Source: Candidatus Flexifilum affinis (GTDB taxonomy: Bacteria > Chloroflexota > Anaerolineae > Aggregatilineales > Phototrophicaceae). Taken from it: a stretch of DNA of 64,000 nt. This document shows, piece by piece, positions 50,861 through 59,341 of the stretch. Under the pieces are notes generated by a model. It was given only the letters and a program-made list of their open reading frames with translations. It searched no databases and was not told the origin of the DNA. The stretch is taken from positions 62,001-126,000 of the forward strand of contig JADJPJ010000084.1 of assembly GCA_016713325.1 (NCBI GenBank), read 5' to 3'. The first letter of the stretch is position 1, and each line of letters opens with the position of its first letter. The position numbers and the translations under genes were made by a program.

Positions 50861-51067
50861 ATGATTCTGCGCGCCGGCGCAGGGGCCGCTCCGTGTGTTG
50901 GCCCAAACGAACGAACAAACAAACCCTTCGCTCATCGCTCAAGCTTGTTCTCCGTATGATCATCGTCGGCGGATCGCCTTACATTCGTCATTACGGCTTT
51001 CACTGTGAGTCGCTAAGCTTGAAAGAGGACTAACCATTCAGTCGGCTTTCGCACTGGAGAAGACCTG

Positions 51068-53902
51068 ATGCGATTGAGATGGACCTCTTTCTGGATTTTT
51101 CTTTTTGTCGGCCTGGCCCTGGCACTCGGACTCACGGCGCTGGCGCAGGAAGCCCCTATCGATATTATCGAAATACCCCCCCCGATAACACAAGCGCCTG
51201 ACACGCCGACGCCCCCGCCGACCGCGCCCATTTTGCCGACACCAACCCTGCTGCCCGATACGGCAACGATCTCCGCCGCTGGTCACGCCCACCTCGCGGC
51301 GACTGAGAATCGTTTCGACGGTTTGGAATCGCCTTTCACCGCGCAGTTCTTCGACAACTTCGACGCCGGCCCCCTGGGCATCTGGCAGATCGGCGCAGGG
51401 TGGTCGGTCGTCGCAGACGAAGGCGGGCAGGCGCTTCTGGCTCAGCCGCCATCGGAGCCGGTGCTCACCACCTATGCCGACCTATACAACGCCGCGATCC
51501 AGGTCCATGCGCGGGTGGCTGCCGGCACCGTCCGTCTGCTTATGCGCTACGGCGCGGAGGGCGGCTACGCGGCGGAGCTTAACGCGCAGGGTGGCGTTCG
51601 GCTGCTGCGCGGCGATCAGCCGCTCGCCGAAGCCGTAATCCCAATCGGCGAGCCATACCGGGAATACCGGCTGCGCTTCTCAGCAGTCGAGGGATTGCTG
51701 ATCATATGGGTGGATGGCGTCGAAGTCCTTCGCGCGACCGATGCCGCACCGCTGTCCGCCGGCCGCCTGGGCTTCGCCGCACTCGACGGCGAAGTGATCG
51801 TGGATGATGTGATTGTGGATTGGCAGGCGAATCAGCCCATGATACCTACCTTGGAGATGGCTCAACCAGGGGATCAGAATTCAATAATTGAGCCACAGGT
51901 ATGGCAGATTGAAGACACCGGTGTGCGTGATCTTATTTTTGGCACCGACTCTCGATTTGCCAGCGGCATTACGGGCAATGCAAGCCTAGATTATTCCAAT
52001 CCAGCATTTCCCGACATCAATTTACAGGGTGCTTTCCCCATATGGCGGCTGGAGGGGGACGAAATTGCTTATGCGTCCAACCCAATCTCCCCGCAGGTCT
52101 GCCAAGTCTCGGCTCGTAGTATGCCTCCTGGCGGGGCGAACTGCCAACCGGCTTTGTTCATCATTCCCAACGTTCCAAATTCAAGGTGGGATCCTGTCTG
52201 GTCGCCGGATGGAACTAGAGTCGCATATGTGGAGATCAATGCCAACGGTACACGTGCCGACATCGTCATTCGTGATGCCGAGGACGAAGCAGGCACAAGC
52301 ACCAGAATCGTCAGCCAGGGTATCCCCGGCGTAGAGGTCAGTCTGATGCCGGCCTGGTCGCCCGATGGAGACCATCTTGCTTTTTCTGGTGGAAGTCCAT
52401 CGAATCCTGCCGGCTTTGCCATCTATACGGCTGACGTGACCGGTGATCCTATATCCGTGTCACAGTTTACGCTGGCCATTGGTTACTTTCTTCCCATTTG
52501 GTCACAGGATGGCAATCAGATCGCCTTCATGCACCTATCGGGAGTGGCCTTTTTCGTTCTTCCATTCAGCTCTTCGCCTCCGCCTACACCTGGAGGCACA
52601 CCAACACCGACCGTCACGCCAGGCTATCCCGCCTTCACCCCTGCACAGGGAAGCGTTTGGGGACAGATTTGGGCGCCAGGCACAGCGGGAGCTTATGCAT
52701 ATCTGCGTAATTTCAACGGCGTCAACTTCGAGATTATTGTCAACGGGCTTCCCCTTGCAACACGTGGTCTTGCCCCTAAACGCCGCCCACAGCAGCCGCA
52801 GCACTGCGAAGTCATGAACTCCTTTGACGACCACGAGGACGCGCTGCGCTTGCAGCCTTCTCTCTATGATGGGCAGCGGTTCTTCACGATACAGTATGCG
52901 TGGCCAATACAATCGGCAATAGTCGACATTCCGGAACGCCCCTGGCTCTGGTCCACAACTCCGGGTTTTGATGTGCCCGACTCGATTGAGATTGATGCGA
53001 TCATCGCAAAAGCTTCTATCGGCGTCATCCAATGGGTGTCATCGTCACGTCATTGGCTGAAAGTGGATGCATTTTACAACGGCTTGACCCAACCGCTGAC
53101 AGCCTATGCAGGCATCGAAAATCCTGTAACGCTCTATGGTGATGGATATGGAGGCTGCAGTCTCGCGACAATGGGTACGCCAACGCCTGATCCCGATATT
53201 CCGATCGTCAGCTTCTCGGCGACGCAACCCAGCTTTGACATCTCACGGGGTTCGCTCTTTGATAGCCATCAGCCGCCAGCCGTGATGGGTGATTTGGGTC
53301 TTCATGACGGGCTTTCCAGACAGGGAGATGGCTCCACCATTGATGTGATTCCGAGGAACAGCGAGCTTTGCATTGACGGGGGTGGGAGCTTCGCCGCATG
53401 CGATCACGCTGCTCCCGTTCCGGTGTATTCACCGGTCTCCGGATGCGTGAAGCTCGGCGAAGGCCGCGCTAGCGAGCTCGATACGCTGTTGATCAACGTC
53501 GATATGCTCGAAGGTGGTGTATGTACCAATTCCACTCTGGATAATGATGACCGCGTTATTAAGCTTACCCACCTCGACTATTCTGGCGTGACACTCCAGG
53601 GCAATAACTTGAGTAAGGGTTTGTGGCTTCCTGTCGCACAGGGAGACCTGCTGGGCTATCTATGCCAGTCACACAATGCTTCAGTCCCGCAGAGTCAGGG
53701 TGGATGCAACGTGGTTCCAAACAATCACACGCACTTGGCTGTCCAGTTGACCGCCATTCGCTATGGAACACCGAATTTCTATATTCAGCGCGCAGATGCT
53801 GTCATTCCCTTTGTTGGCTCGCCAAGATGTCTGTTCGATGATTGGGAAGTGGGCCAAGCCCCGACCCGCCAGACGATGCCGCTGCATGGCTGCGCGCCAT
53901 AG
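51068..53902 (+). CDS. Secreted multidomain protein: ConA-like, PD40 propeller and M23-like domains
   Basis: 944 residues. Signal peptide (WIFLFVGLALALGLTALAQ), then a Pro/Thr-rich linker (about residues 36-65), and a ConA/laminin-G-like sugar-binding sandwich (about 91-258: FFDNFDAGPLGIWQIGAGW, YREYRLRFSAVEGLLIIWVD). PD40/TolB propeller blades follow (about 370-500: RWDPVWSPDGTRVAYV, SLMPAWSPDGDHLAFSG). The last 220 residues resemble an M23/LytM peptidase fold (PVYSPVSGCVKLGEG; VIKLTHLDYSG; NNHTHLAVQL with an HxH motif), but the first metal His is not evident, so catalysis is doubtful. Nine or so Cys in this part suggest disulfides. The ATG has GGAG 8 bp upstream. It heads a run of secreted PD40 proteins. 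Confidence 0.8.
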   Translation: MRLRWTSFWIFLFVGLALALGLTALAQEAPIDIIEIPPPITQAPDTPTPPPTAPILPTPTLLPDTATISAAGHAHLAATENRFDGLESPFTAQFFDNFDAGPLGIWQIGAGWSVVADEGGQALLAQPPSEPVLTTYADLYNAAIQVHARVAAGTVRLLMRYGAEGGYAAELNAQGGVRLLRGDQPLAEAVIPIGEPYREYRLRFSAVEGLLIIWVDGVEVLRATDAAPLSAGRLGFAALDGEVIVDDVIVDWQANQPMIPTLEMAQPGDQNSIIEPQVWQIEDTGVRDLIFGTDSRFASGITGNASLDYSNPAFPDINLQGAFPIWRLEGDEIAYASNPISPQVCQVSARSMPPGGANCQPALFIIPNVPNSRWDPVWSPDGTRVAYVEINANGTRADIVIRDAEDEAGTSTRIVSQGIPGVEVSLMPAWSPDGDHLAFSGGSPSNPAGFAIYTADVTGDPISVSQFTLAIGYFLPIWSQDGNQIAFMHLSGVAFFVLPFSSSPPPTPGGTPTPTVTPGYPAFTPAQGSVWGQIWAPGTAGAYAYLRNFNGVNFEIIVNGLPLATRGLAPKRRPQQPQHCEVMNSFDDHEDALRLQPSLYDGQRFFTIQYAWPIQSAIVDIPERPWLWSTTPGFDVPDSIEIDAIIAKASIGVIQWVSSSRHWLKVDAFYNGLTQPLTAYAGIENPVTLYGDGYGGCSLATMGTPTPDPDIPIVSFSATQPSFDISRGSLFDSHQPPAVMGDLGLHDGLSRQGDGSTIDVIPRNSELCIDGGGSFAACDHAAPVPVYSPVSGCVKLGEGRASELDTLLINVDMLEGGVCTNSTLDNDDRVIKLTHLDYSGVTLQGNNLSKGLWLPVAQGDLLGYLCQSHNASVPQSQGGCNVVPNNHTHLAVQLTAIRYGTPNFYIQRADAVIPFVGSPRCLFDDWEVGQAPTRQTMPLHGCAP

Positions 53903-53921
53903 CGGGAAAGGCTGAACACTG

Positions 53922-55874
53922 ATGAGAAACGAAAAATGCGTAGCTCTGGCAATCGCCATCGTCTTTCTTCTTGTCGTTACAAGCGCTACTGCTGCGGTTC
54001 AGAGCCAGTCAGCATTCAACTACCTGCTGGTCACGAACACGTCGGATACGGAAGCAGAGGCGCTGTTCATCGACGTCTATCCGACGGCGGGGGTGATGAT
54101 GGCCACGCCGCTTCCCCTCGTCCTGGGCCACCTTGCGCCGGATGATAGCTATCACGCCCCACTGAGTCCCGATCGGCGTTGGCTGCCGCTGCTGCTGCCC
54201 TCGGCGACTCCTGTCGAGAACGACTACGCCTCCACGCTCACGCTCTACGACGTCCACACCGGTGCCCTGCGCCAAATCTATGACGGCATTCCGGAAACGA
54301 CGGCGCTCACGCATTATGCGCTTTCGACGCAGCCGATTACTTGGTCGGACGATGGGCAGTGGCTGGCGTGGGTGGGCAGCGCCACCCTCGGCGGCCCGGG
54401 AGATGTGTTTGTGCACACTGTTATAGCCGATAGCACGGCGAATCTCACCGCCGATGCAGCAGACCAGTCAAACGCCGCTTGGTTGTCGTCACCGGGCGGT
54501 GTAGCGACTTCGGTGCTTGACTGCCAAGTGGATCCCAATTGCGTGAGTTCGATCAAGGTCTACAATGTTCCCAACGGATCAGTGATTTTCGCGCACGGGT
54601 TTGCCTATCCGATGGACAATCCAGTATATCCCTGGCCGATCTGTGCCCTGGCTGATTCCCCGGATGGGCAGCGCCTCAGTTTCATCATGATGTGCAGTGG
54701 TGCCTTTCCGGAAGCACCCCAAGAGGTCTACATGGCCCGTCCTTCTGCCGGCAGCGTCGAGCGGATCACGAACATCACCTTCCCACTGTTCGGCATTCCC
54801 CGGCCAGGCGGCGCATCACTGGATACCGATTATGAGATGTTCTGGTTCGACAACGATAGCCTGTTTGTCAGCGCGACGAACTTCGTCACCGGAGCCGATG
54901 GAAACCAGACGATGGTCTATCATCCATCGAATGGGACCACAACCGCAATTTCGGACCTGATGACCGACAGATGGGTGAAGAACCCAGTCACCGGGCAGCT
55001 CGCTTACCGGGCCTACGAGACAGTGGATTTTGTGCCACTCAACCCGGCCATCCACGTGGCGACATTCGCTAACGACGTTTTGATGATCGAAGCAGTCTTA
55101 CCGGATGGCTGTGACTTGGCGTGGTCACCGGACGGCGCAACACTCGCCTACACGCTGCGAGGAATTGGTTCGGACGCCTGTGTTCGGGACGTCACATCGT
55201 TGGCGTTCTATGATGTTGCCTCGGAGACGACTCAATATGTCGACATGACCGGTTACGACAACGTCCTTCCCGCCGGATGGGTAGACCGGCCCCGCACCGA
55301 CTTAACCGGCCACATCACGCTTCCCGGCCGTACCCCTCCATCATCTGCTTACGTCGTTGATCTCGCGATCAAGTTAGGCGATGGCGGCATGCTTGTCAGC
55401 GAACACTCTGCAACCACCGATGTCAACGGGTACTTTACGGTGCAAGATCTACCGCATGGGGTGTTCGACATCTGGCTCAAGCAGAATCAGAGTCTCGCCG
55501 TCATGCCTTCCGTCAGCCTGGACGCCCCCTCAGTGAGTGTCGATTTCGGTACGCTGGCGATGGGCGACGCCAACGACAGCAACAACATCAATATCGCTGA
55601 TTTCTCCATCCTGGCGGCGGCCTTCGGCACGTCGAACGGTCAGCCGGGCTACGACCCGCGCGCTGACTTCAACGACCGGCTGGAAGAGAACGGCTTCCGC
55701 ATCGGCGGGCGCATCTTCGCATCATCGTACAGCCAACCAGATGGCCTGGACTTATCGCGTTCCGCAGCTCAGCTCAGGCGCCAGCCACCTTCTCGACTTG
55801 TATCGAGTCGCCGGGAACTCAAGAACATTCGTCACATTTGGGACAGACAACATCTACGGCGACAGCAAAGGTGA
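53922..55874 (+). CDS. Secreted PD40 propeller protein with truncated, chimeric dockerin
   Basis: 650 codons. Signal peptide (IAIVFLLVVTSATAAVQSQS), PD40 propeller blades (TWSDDGQWLAWVG, LAWSPDGATLAYTL), a carboxypeptidase-regulatory-like module (about 465-540: GHITLPGRTPPSSAYVVDLA), and the first half of a dockerin (GDANDSNNINIADFSILAAA, YDPRADFND). At that point the second Ca-binding loop is replaced by residues RLEENGFRIGGRIF, exactly the C-terminus of CpaF, encoded by a 54-bp copy of cpaF (55667-55720). The remaining ~50 codons are out of frame with a different gene end. The gene at 56028 shows what the intact version looks like. Confidence 0.8.
   Translation: MRNEKCVALAIAIVFLLVVTSATAAVQSQSAFNYLLVTNTSDTEAEALFIDVYPTAGVMMATPLPLVLGHLAPDDSYHAPLSPDRRWLPLLLPSATPVENDYASTLTLYDVHTGALRQIYDGIPETTALTHYALSTQPITWSDDGQWLAWVGSATLGGPGDVFVHTVIADSTANLTADAADQSNAAWLSSPGGVATSVLDCQVDPNCVSSIKVYNVPNGSVIFAHGFAYPMDNPVYPWPICALADSPDGQRLSFIMMCSGAFPEAPQEVYMARPSAGSVERITNITFPLFGIPRPGGASLDTDYEMFWFDNDSLFVSATNFVTGADGNQTMVYHPSNGTTTAISDLMTDRWVKNPVTGQLAYRAYETVDFVPLNPAIHVATFANDVLMIEAVLPDGCDLAWSPDGATLAYTLRGIGSDACVRDVTSLAFYDVASETTQYVDMTGYDNVLPAGWVDRPRTDLTGHITLPGRTPPSSAYVVDLAIKLGDGGMLVSEHSATTDVNGYFTVQDLPHGVFDIWLKQNQSLAVMPSVSLDAPSVSVDFGTLAMGDANDSNNINIADFSILAAAFGTSNGQPGYDPRADFNDRLEENGFRIGGRIFASSYSQPDGLDLSRSAAQLRRQPPSRLVSSRRELKNIRHIWDRQHLRRQQR
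55667..55720 (+). repeat. 54-bp exact copy of the cpaF 3' region
   Basis: Identical to 50662-50715 of cpaF. It begins at a shared ACTTCAAC present in both the dockerin loop (RADFN) and cpaF (RPNFN), and joins on its right to unrelated coding sequence. It sits exactly at the junction of two broken genes. Confidence 0.85.
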
Positions 55875-55974
55875 AACTACATTTGTTCCCCCTTTGGACC
55901 CATACTGCACCCAATACGTGGCAATTGTCACGTCTGAGGGGGCACTTCCCGTGATGAACTGTCCATCTGGTTGA
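55740..55974 (+). pseudogene. Orphan 3' end of another secreted-protein gene
   Basis: In the frame ending at 55974 the sequence reads as plausible protein (MAWTYRVPQLSSGASHLLDL, TFVTFGTDNIYGDSKGETTF, YCTQYVAIVTSEGALPVM) with good codon use and a proper stop. Upstream of about 55730 the same frame is nonsense. It looks like the tail of a separate gene whose front was lost at the junction with the cpaF-derived patch. Confidence 0.55.
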
Positions 55975-56027
55975 GATTAGGAGAACCGACATGAGGATTC
56001 CTAAGCTTTCTAGGGCTATCAAGCATA

Positions 56028-57902
56028 ATGGTGTTCATGGCATGGCTGTCCATAGGCAGTGTGGCAGCGCAGCAGACCAGCTTCGAGCTTCACGGCAAAC
56101 TACTGACTTCGGCTTGCAGCGAAGACACCGATACCTGCGGCCTCTTTCTTGAGGACTTCGACACGCTGGAGCGCCGCTACGTCACCCAGTCGCCGATCGA
56201 CTCCGGTATCATCGACCATTCGGGTACGCTCTCACCCGACGGCACGCGCATCGCCTTCATCTCCAACCGAAGCGGCAACGACGACGTTTTCTTGGTCGGC
56301 ATCACAGGGCGCAATCTGCGCCTATTGGGAGGAACACTGTTTCCAGACTCCCATCCGTTGTGGTCTCCAGACGGATCGAGACTCGTCTTTAGATCACTTG
56401 AGCCTGGAGACAAAAGACTGCACGTGATTACAGTCAACACTGTGGCGATACAGACCTTGACGGCTGTGGGCCTGAATGCCCACGATGCAGCTTGGTCTCC
56501 TGACGGTGAGAGCCTCGTGTTCCTTGGCGGTTCTGGGCCGAATTCTTCCATTTACACTATCGAATCAGATGGTTCTGGCTTGGCTCCGCTCATGGTCGAC
56601 TTGTACTATGCGGCAAAGCCGCGCTGGTCGCCCAACGGTGACGCAATAGCATTCCTGGCAAGCGAACCCACAGGAACACCAAGTCGCATGCTCCACGTTA
56701 TGGGACCTGACGGATCGGGACTTAACGTCATTGCCGCTGCTCTGGAACTCGACCTATTTGGTTGGCTGTCCGACGACACGCTGGTCATCTATGACTTTAT
56801 GGATGGCGTAATAGCAATTGATAAGAATGGGCTGAATCGGCAAGTGCTGCTGGATCGGCTAACGTACTTCAACAATTGGGCATATGTGTTCGACGGGACT
56901 CCATCTCCCTTCGAGTCTATTTCAATGGTGCTGCTCAATTCGCTCACCGGCACGATCGTCCTTCCAGGCCGCGCCATCGGCACATCCACCTACGCCGTGA
57001 ACCTCGACGTCAAGCTGGCGCAGGACGGGACAACCGTCAGCGAACACTTCCCGACCACCGACGCCAACGGCTATTTCACCCTTCCAGATCTGCCCCAGGG
57101 TTCCTACAACGTCTGGCTCAAGCAGGATCAGAGCCTGGCCGTGATGCCCTCGGTCGTGCTGGACGCGCCCTCGGTCACCCTCCCTTTCGGTTCACTGGCG
57201 ATGGGCGACGCCAACGACGATAACACCATCAACATCGCCGATTTCTCCATCCTGGCGGCGGCCTTCGGAACGTCGACCGGTCAGCCGGGCTACGACCCGC
57301 GCGCTGACTTCAACGCCGATGGCTATGTCAACATCACCGATTTCTCCGTCCTGGCGGCCAACTTCGGGCAAAGTGGCGCCGCGCCGCCGGCCGGCGGCAG
57401 TCAGCCGGGCCTGCGCATCACGGAGACGATCCCGCCCGAGCTTTCCTCGGCGCGACTGCGCTTCCTCACCAACACCGGTAGCGTCTCCACGCGCGTCGGC
57501 GCCGCCTTCAGCGTCGCACTGCGGGCCGGGAATTCGACGGTCGGCGGCGGCAGTGTCGTCAGCCTGCTCGACGGCGCGGAAGCCCATCTGACCTTCGACC
57601 CCACCAAACTTCAGGTCGATACGATCATCAGCGGCCTGACGCCCGGCACAACCCTCCCCACCGTCTTGCGAAGTGCCTACGACAACAGCGCCGGCACGAT
57701 CGACTTCGCGGCGGGCACGCTGAGCGCGCCGGCGTCGGGAGAGTTCACGCTGGTCACCATCCGCTTCCGGGCTATCGATACTACAGGGACCGGTTCGACT
57801 CTGGTGCAGGCCTCGACCGCGCCCTACCGGGAGAACCTGCTGACGCTCGACGGCGCGTCGATCACGCCGTCGCTGACCCCGCTCAGCGTGCGCATCCGCT
57901 GA
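56028..57902 (+). CDS. Secreted PD40 propeller protein with dockerin and cohesin domains
   Basis: 624 codons. PD40 blades (SPDGTRIAFISNRSGNDDVF, LWSPDGSRLVFRS, RWSPNGDAIAFLA), a carboxypeptidase-regulatory-like module (GTIVLPGRAIGTSTYAVNLD), a complete dockerin pair (GDANDDNTINIADFSILAAA; RADFNADGYVNITDFSVLAA), a Gly/Pro linker, and a C-terminal cohesin-like domain (VGAAFSVALRAGNSTVGGGS, AHLTFDPTKLQVDTI, FTLVTIRFRAID). Dockerin and cohesin in one chain would allow chain-like assembly. The likely true start is the ATG at 55991, with TTAGGAG upstream, but it is one base out of frame: the signal peptide (FLSFLGLSSIMVFMAWLSIG) is readable in the main frame only from after that ATG. Overlaps the convergent DUF1501 gene by 20 bp. 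Confidence 0.85.
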   Translation: MVFMAWLSIGSVAAQQTSFELHGKLLTSACSEDTDTCGLFLEDFDTLERRYVTQSPIDSGIIDHSGTLSPDGTRIAFISNRSGNDDVFLVGITGRNLRLLGGTLFPDSHPLWSPDGSRLVFRSLEPGDKRLHVITVNTVAIQTLTAVGLNAHDAAWSPDGESLVFLGGSGPNSSIYTIESDGSGLAPLMVDLYYAAKPRWSPNGDAIAFLASEPTGTPSRMLHVMGPDGSGLNVIAAALELDLFGWLSDDTLVIYDFMDGVIAIDKNGLNRQVLLDRLTYFNNWAYVFDGTPSPFESISMVLLNSLTGTIVLPGRAIGTSTYAVNLDVKLAQDGTTVSEHFPTTDANGYFTLPDLPQGSYNVWLKQDQSLAVMPSVVLDAPSVTLPFGSLAMGDANDDNTINIADFSILAAAFGTSTGQPGYDPRADFNADGYVNITDFSVLAANFGQSGAAPPAGGSQPGLRITETIPPELSSARLRFLTNTGSVSTRVGAAFSVALRAGNSTVGGGSVVSLLDGAEAHLTFDPTKLQVDTIISGLTPGTTLPTVLRSAYDNSAGTIDFAAGTLSAPASGEFTLVTIRFRAIDTTGTGSTLVQASTAPYRENLLTLDGASITPSLTPLSVRIR

Positions 57903-59250
57903 GCGCGCCGATCCGCCCTCTTTCCCCCTCTCTATGCAGGCTTGACCCGCCGACTATGGAGAGGGGGAGAGGGTCTTGCGCCCGGAAAATCCCCGACGGG
58001 CGCACCGTGTGGTTCGGGAAGATCTCGGCCAGCGCCGGATTGCGCAGCCGCAGCGCGATCAACTCGGCCAGCACATCCCGGTAGTCGGTGGTGATCGCCA
58101 GATCCTCCCCGCGATCCAGCAGGTCCGGCTCCATCCCCGGCCAATCGGCGATCACCCCGCCGCGCGCCAACCCGCCGCTCAGGATCAGCATCGCCCCGCC
58201 GTGACCGTGATCCGTGCCGCCGCCGCTGTTCTCCTGCACGCGCCGCCCGAATTCCGACATCACCACCACCGAGACACGCGCCAGGTCCGGCCCCATGTCG
58301 GCGTGGAAGGCGGCCAGCCCCTCGGCAAGCTGCCCCAGCAGCCGCGCCTGCTGCCCTTCGGCGCCGCCCTGGTTGACGTGCGTGTCCCACCCGCCCAGGT
58401 CGATGCAGGCCGCCTCCAGCCCGACGTCGGCGCGGATCAGCGCGGCGGTCTGGCGCAGGGCCAGCGCGAACTCGCTCTGCGGGTACTCGGCGCCGTTCCG
58501 CGGCTGGTACTGGGCGTAGTGGACGGCGGCCAGCACGTCGATGGCGTCGCGGGTGGCCCGCGCCGATTCCACCAGCGAGCCGGTATCCAGCGCGTACAGC
58601 CGGTTGATCGACTCCAGCATGCGCGCCGCCGAGGCCGCGTCACCGCCCAGGTGGTAATCGACAATGGACTGAAGCGCCACCGGCGAGATCGGCCCGGCCA
58701 GCGCCGCCGGAGCGGCCACGCCAAAACCGATGGCCCGCAGCGGCGAGGTGCTGCCGTTGTTGAGCGTCGCCAGGTGCCGGCCGATCCAACCGGTGCTGAT
58801 GCCGTACTCGCCCGGCGTGCCGCGCTCCATGTAGTCCATCGCCTCGAAGTGCGAGCGGGTGTCGTGCGGCGACCCGGCGGCGTGGATGGCGGCCAGCGCC
58901 CCCGCCTGCATGATCGGCAGCAGCGCGGCCATCGACGGGTGCAGGCCGAAGAAACCGTCGATGTCGACGACCTTCGGATCGCTCCCGCCGGCGTCCGGGC
59001 GGGGGATGGCCAGCTTGGGCCGCGCCGTGTAGTAAGCCTCCTCGCCGTGCGGCACGACGATGTTCAGGCTGTCCGCGCCGCCGCGCAGGAAGACGGAGAT
59101 CAGCACGTCGCCGCGCGTCCCCTGGTGATGTGGCGCGAAGGCGTAGCGCGGCATCCAGGCGGGCAAGGCGCTCTGCGCGGCGGCTGCGCCGGCCATCGCC
59201 GCCGTACCCCGCATCATCTGGCGCCGGGAAAGGGTCACGGGTTTGGTCAT
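57883..59250 (-). CDS. DUF1501 Tat-exported protein, C-terminus extended by a repeat
   Basis: 455 residues with a twin-arginine signal (LSRRQMMRGTAAMAGAAAAQ) and the DUF1501 body: VLISVFLRGGADSLNIVVPH, GLHPSMAALLPIMQAGALAA and VVVMSEFGRRVQENSGGGTD then HGHGGAMLILSGG. The fold resembles sulfatases/alkaline phosphatases; the reaction is unknown. DUF1501 genes nearly always pair with DUF1800, as here. The natural end seems to be about NHTVRPSGIFRA; the following ~30 residues (DPLPLSIVGG and REGERGRIG) come from a palindromic repeat at 57916-57973. The ATG at 59250 follows GGAGGATT. Confidence 0.92.
   Translation of the reverse strand: MTKPVTLSRRQMMRGTAAMAGAAAAQSALPAWMPRYAFAPHHQGTRGDVLISVFLRGGADSLNIVVPHGEEAYYTARPKLAIPRPDAGGSDPKVVDIDGFFGLHPSMAALLPIMQAGALAAIHAAGSPHDTRSHFEAMDYMERGTPGEYGISTGWIGRHLATLNNGSTSPLRAIGFGVAAPAALAGPISPVALQSIVDYHLGGDAASAARMLESINRLYALDTGSLVESARATRDAIDVLAAVHYAQYQPRNGAEYPQSEFALALRQTAALIRADVGLEAACIDLGGWDTHVNQGGAEGQQARLLGQLAEGLAAFHADMGPDLARVSVVVMSEFGRRVQENSGGGTDHGHGGAMLILSGGLARGGVIADWPGMEPDLLDRGEDLAITTDYRDVLAELIALRLRNPALAEIFPNHTVRPSGIFRAQDPLPLSIVGGSSLHREGERGRIGALSGCAR
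57916..57973. repeat. Palindromic repeat forming the DUF1501 gene end
   Basis: Arms CCCCCTCTC (57924-57932) and GAGAGGGGG (57959-57967), flanked by CCCTCT and AGAGGG. Related to the CCTCACCCC repeat family. Confidence 0.65.
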
Positions 59251-59268
59251 GAGTCAATCCTCCACATG

Positions 59269-59336
59269 AACCTCACCCCTGCTGCGCTTCGCTTAGCGTC
59301 CCCTCTCCATTTGGAGAGGGGATTGAGGGGTGAGGT
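59269..59336. repeat. Palindromic repeat (CCTCACCCC type) between DUF1800 and DUF1501
   Basis: Arms AACCTCACCCCT (from 59269) and AGGGGTGAGGT (to 59336), with inner CCCCTCTCC/GGAGAGGGG around ATTT. It occupies almost the whole gap between the two genes, so it is transcribed in the operon mRNA. Confidence 0.8.
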
Positions 59337-59341
59337 GTTGT

